Source: Puccinellia tenuiflora
Taxonomy: Eukaryota; Streptophyta; Magnoliopsida; Poales; Poaceae
NCBI GenBank assembly: GCA_012064385.1
Contig: QRDG01000140.1
Span: 527,989 to 591,988 of the forward strand
Reading direction: 5' to 3'
DNA: 64,000 nucleotides
The notes below the pieces were generated by a model. It had not been told where the DNA came from. It saw nothing but the letters and a program-made list of their open reading frames with translations, and ran no database searches. The translations under genes were made by a program, and so were the position numbers. Numbering within the stretch: the stretch's first letter is position 1; each line of letters opens with the position of its first letter. Below are positions 11,561 to 22,905 of the stretch, in pieces.

Positions 11561-13779
11561 TCTCCGGGGTAGATCCACACAGAAAAACATAACCCCATAA
11601 CTTTTGCAAATGAACTCCGTTTTCGATAATCTTGGACTCGTTGGAATCGTCACAATGAGCACAACAAGATTATGCAGAGAAACATCATAGTCCAACAATA
11701 TATTATAAAACCAAATGGGGAAAGTTTGAAAGCTCTTTTTCGCAAACCGAAAAACCGTTTCTTTTGCAATTGAAGTCCGAATGAAGCAAAACCAATTTTG
11801 TTGGAAAGAGGACGACAAAAACAACCTTTGAAAATGGCAAACTAGCAAAGAAGATTTTGCAAAGGGTTGGAAAGGTGAAACCTTCCAAAAGGATGGACCG
11901 GCAAAATCTCCAATATCGAAGATGCAAATGAAGACGCATATGCAAACCGTTTTCGGTGATCTTAGCCTTGTCATAACACGCACGACAAGCACCAAGACCA
12001 CACCACGATAAGAGTCAATTAAGAACCAACAAAGATGATTTCAAAGATGCAAGGATGCAAAGGGTTGAGCTCTCCACGAACGATACGATCAAGATACTCG
12101 GTCGAGAGCCCCTCTTGATAGTACGGCTATCTATCCTATAACCCGGTCTCTCACTAAACAACATGAGACCGGTAAAATAGAAACCCTATCAAGATTATAC
12201 CTTTGCCTTGCACATTAATCCACTTGAGGTCAATGAAGACGATCTTCATCTCCTCAAGCCACACCACCTTCCTCGATTGCGCTTCGCTTGGTGAAGATTC
12301 ACATGGCTCCCCCATTCACCGAGATGGGAGAAGCACCTCTTCGGCATATCTTCACTTGGCCTTTATCTTGATGACGAACACCTTGGCCTTGATCAACAAA
12401 TGATCTTCTTCCCTAAACCTCGACTCCAACACATGGAGAACAAGCAAGACCTTGACTCCAACAAATGGAGACAAGCAAGCTAATGGACACCTGCAAATAT
12501 AGCTCAATGCAAATATTAGTCCATAGAGATTGTCATTAATTACCAAAACCATGCATGGGATCAACCATGCACTTTCAAGGTGTCTCTCCAAAAGGTATAC
12601 ATGATGGGTAAACAAATTACAACATGGCAATTGACATAATTGTGGGCGCATAGCAATGCTATCATAAAACCGTTTCATCTAATATGGGCATTGCGTCAAA
12701 ATACATAGACCGTTATCCAACTGCATCTATGACTAATAATCCACCCCGGGATCGCTATCCAGCATGTCACCCAAAAGTATTAAGTTGCAAGCAACAGATC
12801 ATTGCAATAAACAAAGTGCATAATGTAAGCAATGTAAATAACATAAAGAAATCACACCGATGTTCTCTTCCTAGTGGCAGCAGCACATCTCTAGCCTTAA
12901 CCGTTCCTGTCACCAAACTTAGACAAAGAGAGGCATGAACCCACTATCTAGCATAAATACTCCCTCATACAACACTAATAATTACTTGGCCAAAGCATCC
13001 ACTAGCATCGAAGAGCATGCAAGATCATAGATAAAACATAACACAAAGATGAACAAAAGTAATGACTTCCACAATTTATCGGATCCATGCAAACACAATC
13101 ATGTAGCAGTTACAAATAATATGATCCTGATCATGATAGGCAGCTCACAAGATCTAAACAATGGAGTACAAGGAGGAGAGACAACCATCTAGCTACTGCT
13201 ATGGACCCGTAGTCCCGTGGTGGACTACTCACGCACCACTCTGGAGGCAGGCATGGTGGTGTAGATGCCTCCGGTGTCGATTCCCCTCCCCGGCAAGGTG
13301 TCGGGAAGAGCTGCAGAGCCCTCCCGAACTAGGGCTTGCGATGACGGTGGACTCGGACGTCTTCTGGAAAATATGATCGGCCTCCCTAGGGTTTTTGCGT
13401 CGAGAACAATTTATAGGCGAAAGGGCGACTCGAGGAGGTGGTCCAGGTGGGACCCAGGCACGGCCAAGCCCTGGGAAGCGCATGGCTGGCGTCTGGGGGC
13501 TGTGAGGCCCCCCTGCAGGCCCCTTCTGGCTCCGTCTTCGTTTCATATTAGAAATAATTCCCGTAAATTTTCAGCGCAATCCGAGAAACTTCGCAGAACA
13601 ACTTTTGTGAAACAAAAAGATAGCAGAAAACAGGAACTGGCACTGGGCATCTTGTTAATAGGTTAGTTCCATAAATAATACCAAAATGATATAAAAACAT
13701 TATAAAAACATGTGGCATTGATATATAATCAAGCATGTAACATCAAAAATTATAGATACGTCGGAGACGTATCACCAGG

Positions 13780-14037
13780 CAGCCGCGCTTGCGTCCCCCG
13801 CCGCCGCCGTGGCCGCCCCAGGACGTACCAGCGCTCCTCAAATCCATGAGCATGCCCGAGCTGCCTAAGTGCCTCTCTTGCAGGCGATAAAAAAATGCCA
13901 TGCGACGAGGCGTCCATCGCCATCATGGAGGCAGCGTCGCAACAAGTGGCGACTGTGTGCGGCGGCGCTCGGTCGTGCGGGAAGAGCGTGTGCGGCAGTG
14001 CTCCTCACGTACACAACACAGTGCGGCGTCGCGTTGG
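13780..14037 (+). pseudogene. GC-rich gene-like remnant, right piece
   Basis: This directly follows the second CCAGG duplication and so is the continuation of 6391-6733. It is rich in CCG codons (a Pro/Ala-rich stretch in two frames), with stops within about 120 bp of the junction. No family is recognised. It ends where MITE-like sequence begins. Confidence 0.3.
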
Positions 14038-14153
14038 ATCAAAATGTAAGATGTTTTGGTATTTTTCTATTTAAACCTTACACTGAAACATGTCTAGATA
14101 CGGATGGAAAGTAAAATGGTAAAACATATTACATTTTGATACAGAGGGAGTAC
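14038..14153. mobile_element. Small MITE, Stowaway-like, left end diverged
   Basis: Inverted arms ATCAAAATGTAAGATGTTTT (14038-14057) and AAAACATATTACATTTTGAT (14120-14139) flank a short AT-rich centre. The right side ends with ACAGAGGGAGTA, the terminal motif I recall for grass Stowaway MITEs. The matching CTCCCTC end is not seen on the left, so that end is degraded. Confidence 0.55.
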
Positions 14154-14600
14154 AACTTAAAATCGGTAGTACGATGTATCGTAAAATAGCCCAAATATAA
14201 AACGTTAAAAATATTTAAAAACTATTTTGGAAAGAATAATCTGACTTAAATTCAAACGACGACCGGTAAACTCATTTACTAGGGGTTAGAGTATTCCGAT
14301 TACCGGCGGGTAACCGCGGTATTTCGACCGCTAACCAAAGGACGACGCTAGGTGTCCCCCGGACGATGGGGGAGCTCCCATTGTCCTGCTTCCCCTCGCG
14401 CCACGTGTCCCCAAACCAGCTCCCAATTCCCGCTTTTGCTACGGTAGCAAAAAAGTCCTGATTTTTGCTACATGTAGCAAAAATATTTTGAGCCCTAAAT
14501 AGCTCTTCTGAATCCCGATTTTGCTACGGTAGAAGAAAAAAGTCTATATTTTTGCTACATGTAGCAAAAAAAACATAAAATAGGAAAACCCACTAGACCT
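14154..14600. repeat. Noncoding stretch with two-copy palindromic repeat
   Basis: No gene is seen. From about 14439 a unit of roughly 85 bp occurs twice, each holding TTTTGCTACGGTAG followed by the perfect palindrome TTTGCTACATGTAGCAAA. The first half (14154-14438) contains nothing recognised. Confidence 0.7.
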
Positions 14601-16030
14601 TGATACGTCTCCAACGTATCTATAATTTCTTATGATCCATACTTGTTTTCATACCATTTGCTACATGTTTTGTTTACATCTTATAGCATTTTTATGCATT
14701 TTCTGGAACTAACCTATTAACAAGATGCCACAGTGCCAGTTCCTGTTTTCTGCTGTTTTCCCGTTTCAGAAAAGTACTTAAGGAAATATTCTCGGAATTG
14801 GACGGGACAAAAAGCAGCAGTCTTATAATTCAATGGACTACACGGAGCCCGAAGGAGAGGACCTGGAGGGCCGTGGGCCGGCCACACCATAGGGTGGCGC
14901 GGGACCCATGCCTGCCGTGCCACCAGGTGGTGTGGGGCCCACGGGAGCCCTCCGACGCCACCCTTTCGCCTATATATTGCCCCCGATGCATAAAACCTAG
15001 ACGAACCCCGTCATATTCCAAAGAAACATCTGCAGCGCCGCCGCCATCGCCGACAAGTTTCGGGGGACAGAAGTCTCTGTTCCGGCACCCTGCCGGGACG
15101 GGGAAGTGCCCCCGGAGCCATCTCCATCGACTCCACCACCATCTTCAACGCCGTTGCTGACTCCCATGATGAGGAGGGAGTAGTTCTCCCTCGGGGCTGA
15201 GGGCCGTACCGGTAGCCATGTGGTCTATATCTCTCTCTCCCATGATGTGATCTATATGTGATCATGAGCTTTGCAATCTAGATGTTGTTATGTTACTCAA
15301 GTGGGCTTTATTTATGTGATCTCCGGAGACTCCTTGTCCCACGTGTGTAAAGGTGACAGTGTGTGCACCGTGTGGGTATTTAGGCTATATTTCACAAGAT
15401 ACTTGTTCACTGATTTATTATTTGAGTTGGATGTCTGTATGAAATTGTGGTGTGTTAGTACCTGCTATGAATGCTCATGGTCCAGTGTGGGGTATTCATT
15501 AGTACTTGGGAATATATGTTTGAGGCGTGCTTTTGCATTCCTACACAATGAATTAGTGTTCGTTATCCAGCCGGAGAATACTTTGGAGTAGTATATTGAA
15601 GTGCTTATATTTATATTCAATTATGATTGCATTGTTGAGAGTGACCACTGGTGAAAGTATGATCCCTAGGCCTTGTTTCTAAGCATTGAAACACCGTTTA
15701 CAACAAGTTCTGCTACATGTTTGCTTGCTGCCATTTTTATTTCAGATTGCAATTACTACTTATAATCATCCATATTACTTGTATTTCACTATCTCTTTGC
15801 CGAACTAGTGCACCTATACATCTGACAAGTGTATTGGGTGTGTTGGGAACACAAGAGACTTTTTGTATTGTGATTGCAGGGTTGCTTGAGAGGGATACCT
15901 TTGACCTCTACCTCCCTGAGTTTGATAAACCTTGGGTGATTCACTTAAGGGAAACTTGCTGCTGTTCTACAAACCTCTGCTCTTGGAGGCCCAACACTGT
16001 CTACAAGAATAGAAGCGTGTGTAGACATCA
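14601..16030 (+). repeat. 5' LTR of the gag-only gypsy element
   Basis: This LTR has TG...CA ends, with a TATA-like CTATATATTG at 14970-14979 that would place the transcription start near 15000. It is the same family as the solo LTR at 34437-35887. The short frames inside it are not genes. Confidence 0.92.
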
Positions 16031-16040
16031 AGCTATTTTC

Positions 16041-16200
16041 TGGCGCCGTTGCCGGGGAGGTAAGGTAAGCGGCACTCACACTCCAACAACAAAGCTATCC
16101 GGCAATGAAGCTATTTTCTGGCGCCGTTGCCGGGGAGGTAAGGTAAAAGGTACTCACATCATCTGGCTACTAAGCTATTTTCTAGTACTGTTGCTGTTGT
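16041..16200 (+). repeat. Primer binding site present in tandem copies
   Basis: TGGCGCCGTTGCCGGGGA, an exact complement to the plant tRNA-Asp 3' end, occurs at 16041-16058 and again at 16119-16136, each inside AAGCTATTTTC...GGGAGGTAAGGTA. A third, decayed copy (AAGCTATTTTCTAGTACTG) starts near 16171. The spacing is 78 and then about 62 bases. Only the first copy sits next to the LTR. Confidence 0.9.
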
Positions 16201-16281
16201 GTGAGTGCTCGAAGTTATTTCCTTTAGATTCTGCAATTATATCTTTTTGTTTCTTGTTTTTAATTTCACTAGTTAGGCTTA

Positions 16282-18794
16282 ATGGAAAACAACAAAAAAA
16301 TTAGTATTAGTTTTTTGGAAATCATTTTTGCTAATGCTATGGAAAAGTCTAAGCTTGGGGAAGCTAGTTTTTATGAAAATGATCTTTTTAGTTCCCCAGC
16401 TTTAGAGGAGAAAATTTGCTCTGATAATACTTTGTCTCCCATATGTGATAATTCGAATCATGCTTGTGATATTCTAAATCCACCTACAGAAAGTATTCCT
16501 TTTAAAATACCTATGAAAATTGTTGAAAAGGTTATGGATGAATGTTATGCAGGGGATGGAACAATCCGTCCAAGTGATCACTTGTTGAAACTTATAGAAC
16601 TTTGTGAGTTGTTTAAGATTGCAGGTTTATCAAGAGAAAATGTCATGAAGAAATTATTTCCATTGTCACTTAAGGACAAAGCAAGGGAGTGGTATGATCT
16701 ACTTGATGATCCTCATCATTTGGAGTGGAAGGAGCTTGCAAATCTCTTTTACTCTAAATTTTATCCTCCTTATGAAATGCATTTGGATAGGAATTACATT
16801 TTTAATTTTTGGCCTCATGATGGAGAAAGCATTGCTCAAGCTTGGGGAAGGCTGAAAACATTAATACTTAAATGTCCTAACCATGAGCTTCCTAAGAAAA
16901 TAATTGTTACTAATTTTTATGCAAGGCTTTCAGGTGATTGCAAGAATTATCTAGATGCCTGTTCAGGGGGTTCTTTCACAAGTAAGAAGGTTGAAACTAG
17001 ATGGGATCTTCTTAAAAAAATTCAAGACAATACTGAAGGTTGGGAGAATGACAAAGGTAAAGAATCAGGTATAAACTATGAATATGATTGCATTAAGTCC
17101 TTCATTGAAACTGCTGTTTTTCAAGAGCTTAGTGCTAAATATGGTCTTGATTCTCAAATTATTGTTGATTGTTGTAGAGCCTTTGCTTCTTTTTTTTAAT
17201 GTTCCTAAAGAAAATTGGGACCTATATCATGAACCTTTTAAAGACACTTGCATGAAAAATGATATTGTTGTTAATGATTGTAATAAACGTGCTCAAACTT
17301 CTGAAAATACTATCTCTTATAAGCATGTTAATTTTTGTGGAGTACTTAGACCTTGTAAAAAGAGCCAAATTGAAGAAGAATATTGTATCCATCATAGGAA
17401 TGAAAAACTAGAACTTGGAATAGAGCTCTTGATGATCTTGGTGAAAAAGTTTGTGCCACTATCCTTTTATTTGTGAACTTTGCTATAAAGTTGGTCATTT
17501 CAATTTTCAATGCTCAGGGAAAGATAATAGCCTTTCTAATCCAATGAGTACTGCGAGTCTGTATTGTGATGACATGATCACTCCTAATCAGCATGATGAA
17601 CTTATATTATTTTTGGGGTGTGAAGAGTTATCAAGAAAAACTTCTTTAATAGATATGAGTGCTTTTGATATAAACAACGTCCTGCATGGTTGTCATCTTT
17701 ATTGTGTTGATAATTGCCATACAAATACTTATATACAAAATATTATACAAGATGGGATTTTACCAAAATATGACAGGACTAATATGTGTTTTGATCTTAT
17801 CAATGAAAGAGAAGAATCCTTCCAAGTTTCCTCTGTTGTTTCTAACAATAAACCAGGTTATGTGGAGAAGCTTCCTTTCAAGGCTCTCCCTCCTAAGAAG
17901 GGAAAGAAGAAGAAGAAGATGAAGAGTAAAAGGAGAGAGCAAACGGTACCTTTCCCTAAACATGTTGCTCCTATTATAGTTGTTGCTGATGAGTATGAAT
18001 TCGATGATTTTGAATTAGATGATGTTCCTATGCCTGTTACTTATATTAGTGATCATGATTGGGAAAAGCATAGTACTTTTGATATTGAAAACCTCTTGGG
18101 TACTAATTCTAAAAATGATGATGCTAATGATTGCAACACTATTAGTACTATCCATATTCTTTCCAATGATGATATGATAAGCTCTAAGCTTGGGGATGAG
18201 GTGTTTGAAAATCCTTTTGCTACTAATGATTACATGTTTGATACATCTCCTTCTAGTAAAAATGATGATATGTTTACAGATGAACACACTTTGGAAGATA
18301 AATATTCTATTCCTTATGATGATACTATGCCCCCAGTTTTTGATAATTATTATAAAGAATATTATGACATGGGTTATAATTACAATCATCCTCATGAAAC
18401 TTGTCATAATTATGGAGGGATCACCCAAAACCATCCCTTTAATATACAACCTGTTTATCATGTTCAAGTTCTTTATGATGATCCTGCTCCAGTTGTTATT
18501 AATGAGAAGAACTTTGTTTATGTGGAAAATGATGACACTTTTATGCATATGGATCATGATAAGAATTTTACATGTGATGGTTATATTGTGGATTTTATCA
18601 ATGATGCTACTGAAAGTTTTTATGAAAAAGGGAGACATGGCTTCATATATCACAATAACATTGAATCTCCTCTCCTTTTGTTGAAATTTTTGAAGTTGCA
18701 CCTATTTTGTCTTCCTATGCTAGTCAATTTATGCTTCATGGATTTATTTACTTACAAGATTCCAATGCATAGGAAGTGGGTTAGACTTAAATGA
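16282..18794 (+). pseudogene. Gag-like ORF with zinc knuckle, two frameshifts
   Basis: Segment 1 (from ATG 16282) begins MENNKKISISFLEI. It carries the gag core near residues 130-190 (KLFPLSLKDKAREWYDLL, then FYSKFYPPYE), and its frame ends at 17199 just after a run of eight T at about 17191. The sense continues in a second frame (FNVPKENWDLYHEPF) to about 17445, then in a third to 18794. The third segment has a CCHC zinc knuckle, CELCYKVGHFNFQC. A lysine-rich patch (GKKKKKMKSKRR) and a long Asp/Asn/Tyr-rich acidic tail follow, with no protease or polymerase motif. Gag binds and packages element RNA. The T-run break looks like a one-base slip; I saw no sign of programmed frameshifting. The acidic tail is unusual for gag and I do not recognise it. 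Confidence 0.8.
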
Positions 18795-21471
18795 GTTTTA
18801 TAGTTGCTTCTTGATGCTCCCTTATTGTGCTCCAACTCTCATTTTTATGTGAGCATCATCAAAATTACCATGCCTAGCTAAAAGGCTTTAAAGAAAAGCG
18901 CTTATGGGAGACAACCCATCATTTTATTTTCAGTATCTTTTCTTTTATTTGAGTCAAGAAGTTTGTTTACTTCTGTAGAAACTTCTTTGTATGTTTATTT
19001 TCTTGCAATGTTGTGCCAAGTAAGGTCTCTAGTAGAAAGTTCTTGCTATATTTGGATTTCTGCACAGGAAACAGATTTCTGTCTATCACCGTTAAATTCG
19101 TCATTTATTCCAGAAGCGACGAAATGCTTTGAGATTTTGTGTGCTGAATCTTCATATATGTATGAAACTTTTTCTAGTTCAGTGATTTTCGATTTGAGCA
19201 ACTCTAGCGCCTCTAAAAATTCGTCTTTACAGACTGTTCAGATTTTGACAGATTCTGCCTTTTATTGTGCATTGCTTCTTTTGCGATGTTTATTTGGATC
19301 TTTTTGATTCTTTGAGCATCAGTGGCTGTAGCTAATGTTATAATGCATTAAGGTGTGCTTGTGTCACAGTAGAACTTGTGAATTTTTGGTTTATGCACCA
19401 ACCCTCTAATGAGAATTACTTTGAGTTTGATGTGGTGTAAGTTTTCAAGTAAGCAAAAGGGACGATATGATGAGATCAAGAAGAGTGAAAAGCCTAAGCT
19501 TGTGGATGCCCCGGTGGGTCATCCTAGCAAATTCAAGAAGACTCAAGCATCTAAGCTTGGGATGCCCAAGGCATCCCCTTCTTCATCGACAAAACTATCA
19601 GGTCATCTCTAGTGATACTATATTTTTATTCCACTACATCTTATGTATTTTGCTTGGAGCGTCTGTTTTTATTTTGAGTGTGTGTTTTAGTTTGCTTAAT
19701 AAGTTGGATCCTAGCATTCTTGTGTGGGAGAGAGACACGCTCCGCTTTTTCATATGAATACTCTTGTGCTTCGCTTATATTTGTTGAGTATTCTTAGCTA
19801 CTGTCTGTTTTCTAGTAAGCTCTCGTTTTTAGCATATTATCTTGTTTAGAGCTGCTAGTTCTTTGTGTTAAGCTCTCTTGTGTTTCACTCTTATTTGTTA
19901 GAGAGTTGTTTTAGTTGCTTGGTTGATGTGTTAGATTGGAAAATGCTATGCTTGTGATAGTGGTATGAAATAGAGAAAAGCTGCATAGTCTTGTAGACCT
20001 TTGTGTAGATAACTTGCTCCTCCTTAATTGTTTTGAGGTATTAAAATAACTAATGGTTAAAATATGTTGGTTAATGTTGTTAAGAGCCGATTAGTGAAGA
20101 TGTGTTAGTAGAGCGTGGAGCCGTACTTTTCTGAACTAAAAACAACTTAAGTCAATAGTGTTTAATGTCGTGATTTCCTCTTAGTTGAAAAGAAGTTTCT
20201 AATGGTATAGTTACTGCAACGGTCGGGGAAGCCAATGGGGCACTTGTGTCGCCGCCACGATCCCTCTCGGGGTGTCTCTAACCATTTGTAAAACTTTGAT
20301 ACTGTTAGTTGTTTGCAATATACGACATGCTATGTGAGTTTTTGGTTTTTGGCACTTCCACCTCCATATTTTGCTAGCCTCTTCGATACTTTGCATTTCC
20401 CTTTTTCACATTGAGATTGGTGCATACTTCGCAAGTACATCCAACCCCGTGGGAGATCTTCATCTTGTTCTCCTACACATAAGCCAACTATCTTCCTCAA
20501 AACAGCCACCATATCTACCTATCACAGCATTTCCATAGCTGTTCCGAGATACATTACCATGCAACATCCATCATTTACATTACATGACTTTATGTCATTT
20601 TTACTTCATTACCATATAGTATTGCTTGACCATTTGAGTTAGTGTGATGCGTGGTTTTCCACATGTTTTACATCTTTTCCACACTACGCTCGATCATGCA
20701 TATCCACCATACACCATGTATTAGTCTTTGAGTTTTGAGTACACCAAAAAAGTGTGATGATTATCTTGTAAAATAGAGTGTTGCCTCTACCTGTGAGCAT
20801 ATTGAAAAGAGTCCAAAGTGGCCAATCAAAAGAGTCCAAAAGAGACCAATGAGAGAAAAATATAAAAGAGCCACAAAGGCCTCAAAAAGCAAAAAGCAAA
20901 AAAGAGAAAAAGAAAATAAAATGAGAGAGGGGGCAACACTACTATCCTTTTATTCCACACTTGTGCTAGTAGCACCTAAATCATTATATTGAGTTTTCAT
21001 GCTTCATTAGTATAACTATGTGGGGACCAAACGTTATAGAACTTGGCTTGTATATTCCAATGATGAGCCTCCTCAAGTGAGCTATAGGTCTTCATGAGCA
21101 AGCAAGTTGGATGCACCCCCACTAGTTCCATTGGAGAGCTTCCATTCATATAGCTCTATGTGCATCCGTTGCATGGCAATCACTACTCCTCATTCAGTGT
21201 CTACTACGGGACTCCCTCTTGTCTTGTGGTTACCTCTTCCACTGTTTGAGCCTTTCTTTTTGGCCTTCCAAACCCCCATTATTATTCTCTTTGCCATAAC
21301 CTCATGGTGCCAAGACTTCTTCTTGCTTGTATTAGTTGAGTGGACTACATAACAGTTGATAAGTTAAGTGGATGGATTAAGGACACTTGAGTTGAGCTTG
21401 GCTATTTCTATTATTAACTGAATTTGAGGACACTTGACCTCGAGGACGAGTAGAACTAAGCTTGGGGATGC
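18795..21471 (+). other. Long noncoding 3' internal region of the gag-only element
   Basis: No ORF is supportable. It includes AGCTTGGGATGCCCAAGGCA (19555-19574), also seen in the minus element at 7976-8000. It also includes a purine-rich AAAAGAG stretch (20815-20930) and the polypurine-like AAGCTTGGGGATGC directly before the 3' LTR (21458-21471). This is the region that holds polymerase genes in autonomous gypsy elements. Confidence 0.8.
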
Positions 21472-22905
21472 TGATACGTCTCCAACGTATCTATAATTTC
21501 TTATGATCCATGCTTGTTTTCATACCATTTGCTACATGTTTTGTTTACATCTTATAGCATTTTTATGCATTTTCTGAAACTAACCTATTAACAAGATGCC
21601 ATAGTGCCAGTTCCTGTTTTCTGCTGTTTTCCCGTTTCAGAAAAGTACTTAAGGAAATATTCTCGGAATTGGACGGGACAAAAAGCAGCAGTCTTATAAT
21701 TCAATGAACTACACGGAGCCCGAAGGAGAGGACCTGGAGGGCCGTGGGCCGGCCACACCATAGGGTGGCGCGGGACCCATGCCTGCCGCGCCACCAGGTG
21801 GTGTGGGGCCCACGGGAGCCCTCTGACGCCGCCCTTTCGCCTATATATTGCCCCCGACGCATAAAACCTAGACGGACCCCGTCATATTCCAAGGAAACAT
21901 CTGCAGCGCCGCCGCCATCGCCGACAAGTTTCGGGGGACAGAAGTCTCTGTTCCGGCACCTTGTCGGGATGGATGGGGAAGTGCCCCCGGAGCCATCTCC
22001 ATCGACTCCACCACCATCTTCATCGCCGTTGCTGACTCCCATGATGAGGAGGGAGTAGTTCTCCCTCGGGGCTGAGGGCCGTACCGGTAGCCATGTGGTC
22101 TATATCTCTCTCTACAATGATGTGATCTATATGTGATCATGAGCTTTGCAATCTAGATGTTGTTATGTTACTCAAGTGGGCTTTATTTATGTGATCTTCG
22201 GAGACTCCTTGTCCCACGTGTGTAAAGGTGACAGTGTGTGCACCGTGTGCGTCTTTAGGCTATATTTCACAAGATACTTGTTCACTGATTTATTATTTGA
22301 GTTGGATGTCTCTATGAAATTATGGTGTGTTAGTACCTCCTATGAATGCTCATGGTCCAGTGTGGGGTATTCATTAGTACTTGGGAATATATGTTTGAGG
22401 CGTGCTTTTGCATTCCTATACAATGAATTAGTGTTCGTTATCCAGCCGGAGAATACTTTAGAGTAGTATATTGAAGTGCTTATATTTATATTCAATTATG
22501 ATTGCATTGTTGAGAATGACCACTGGTGAAAGTATGATCCCTAGTACTTGTTTCTAAGCATTGAAACACCGTTTATAACAAGTTCTGCTACATGTTTGCT
22601 TGCTGCCATTTTTATTTCAGATTGCAATTACTATTTATAATCATCCATATTACTTGTATTTCACTATCTCTTTGCCGAACTGGTGCACCTATATATCTGA
22701 CAAGTGTATTGGGTGTGTTGTGGACAAAAGAGACTTTTTATATTGTGATTGCAGGGTTGCTTGAGAGGGATACCTTTGAGCTCTACCTCTCTGAGTTCGA
22801 TAAACCTTGGATAATTCACTTAAGGGAAACTTGCTGCTGTTCTACAAAGCTCTGCTCTTGTAGGCACAACACTGTCTACAAGAATAGAAGCGTGTGTAGA
22901 CATCA
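21472..22905 (+). repeat. 3' LTR of the gag-only gypsy element
   Basis: It is nearly identical to 14601-16030, ends GTAGACATCA at 22905 and is followed by TGGCT. Confidence 0.92.

Larger units (their letters stand above)
10143..12577 (-). mobile_element. 2.4-kb solo LTR-like insertion (TGAAAG...CTTTCA)
   Basis: It has 6-bp terminal inverted repeats TGAAAG/CTTTCA and a perfect 5-bp duplication AGGTG (10138-10142 and 12578-12582). It contains the TGTCGCCTAGAGGGGGGG motif (10167-10184), which I remember as common in Triticeae repeats. No coding region is convincing. A TATA box on minus (11161-11170) and the TG...CA ends fit a solo LTR in minus orientation. The family was not assigned. Confidence 0.8.
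6734..13774 (-). mobile_element. Gypsy element with gag/protease only and a nearly deleted 3' LTR
   Basis: The element is flanked by a perfect 5-bp duplication CCAGG (6729-6733 and 13775-13779). On minus it reads 5' LTR (13774 down to 9768, containing a solo LTR), primer site (9756-9740), gag/protease-like frames (9571-8705), then a long noncoding 3' region. Its end at 6734-6763 is only about the last 30 bp of an LTR (TGATCCACGCCATCA end on minus). The polypurine tract and almost all of the 3' LTR are therefore lost. Without the nested insertion it is about 4.6 kb. No reverse transcriptase or integrase is present. Confidence 0.88.
9768..13774 (-). repeat. 5' LTR of the gypsy element, split by a 2.4-kb solo LTR
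   Basis: It starts TGATACGTCTCCGACGTATC on minus at 13774 and ends GATCCACGCCATCG near 9768. It is interrupted by 10143-12577 plus the duplicated AGGTG; the joined length is about 1.56 kb. The last base is G where the remnant at 6734 has A, so the LTR end CA is mutated here. Confidence 0.85.
14601..22905 (+). mobile_element. Two-LTR, gag-only (non-autonomous) gypsy retrotransposon
   Basis: The 5' LTR is 14601-16030 (1430 bp) and the 3' LTR is 21472-22905 (1434 bp). Both start TGATACGTCTCCAACGTATC and end GTAGACATCA. The tRNA-Asp primer site follows the 5' LTR and AAGCTTGGGGATGC precedes the 3' LTR. The internal 5.4 kb holds a broken gag-like ORF and then about 2.7 kb of noncoding sequence; no protease, reverse transcriptase, RNase H or integrase is visible. 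The first 250 bp of the LTRs differ at only about four positions by eye, so the copy is fairly young. The flanking pentamers (GACCT and TGGCT) do not match. Confidence 0.92.

Noticed and set aside
11165..12001. 278-codon minus frame in the 2.4-kb solo LTR
   Set aside because: It spans the dyad array and LTR promoter, with Pro/Ser/Gly-rich low-complexity translation in several frames; no domain.
16041..16058. tRNA-Asp gene
   Set aside because: Only 18 bases complementary to the tRNA 3' end; it is a primer binding site and no cloverleaf surrounds it.
18015..18701. 228-codon minus frame opposite the gag-like ORF
   Set aside because: Ile/Met/Lys-rich shadow of the Asp/Asn/Tyr-rich sense frame.
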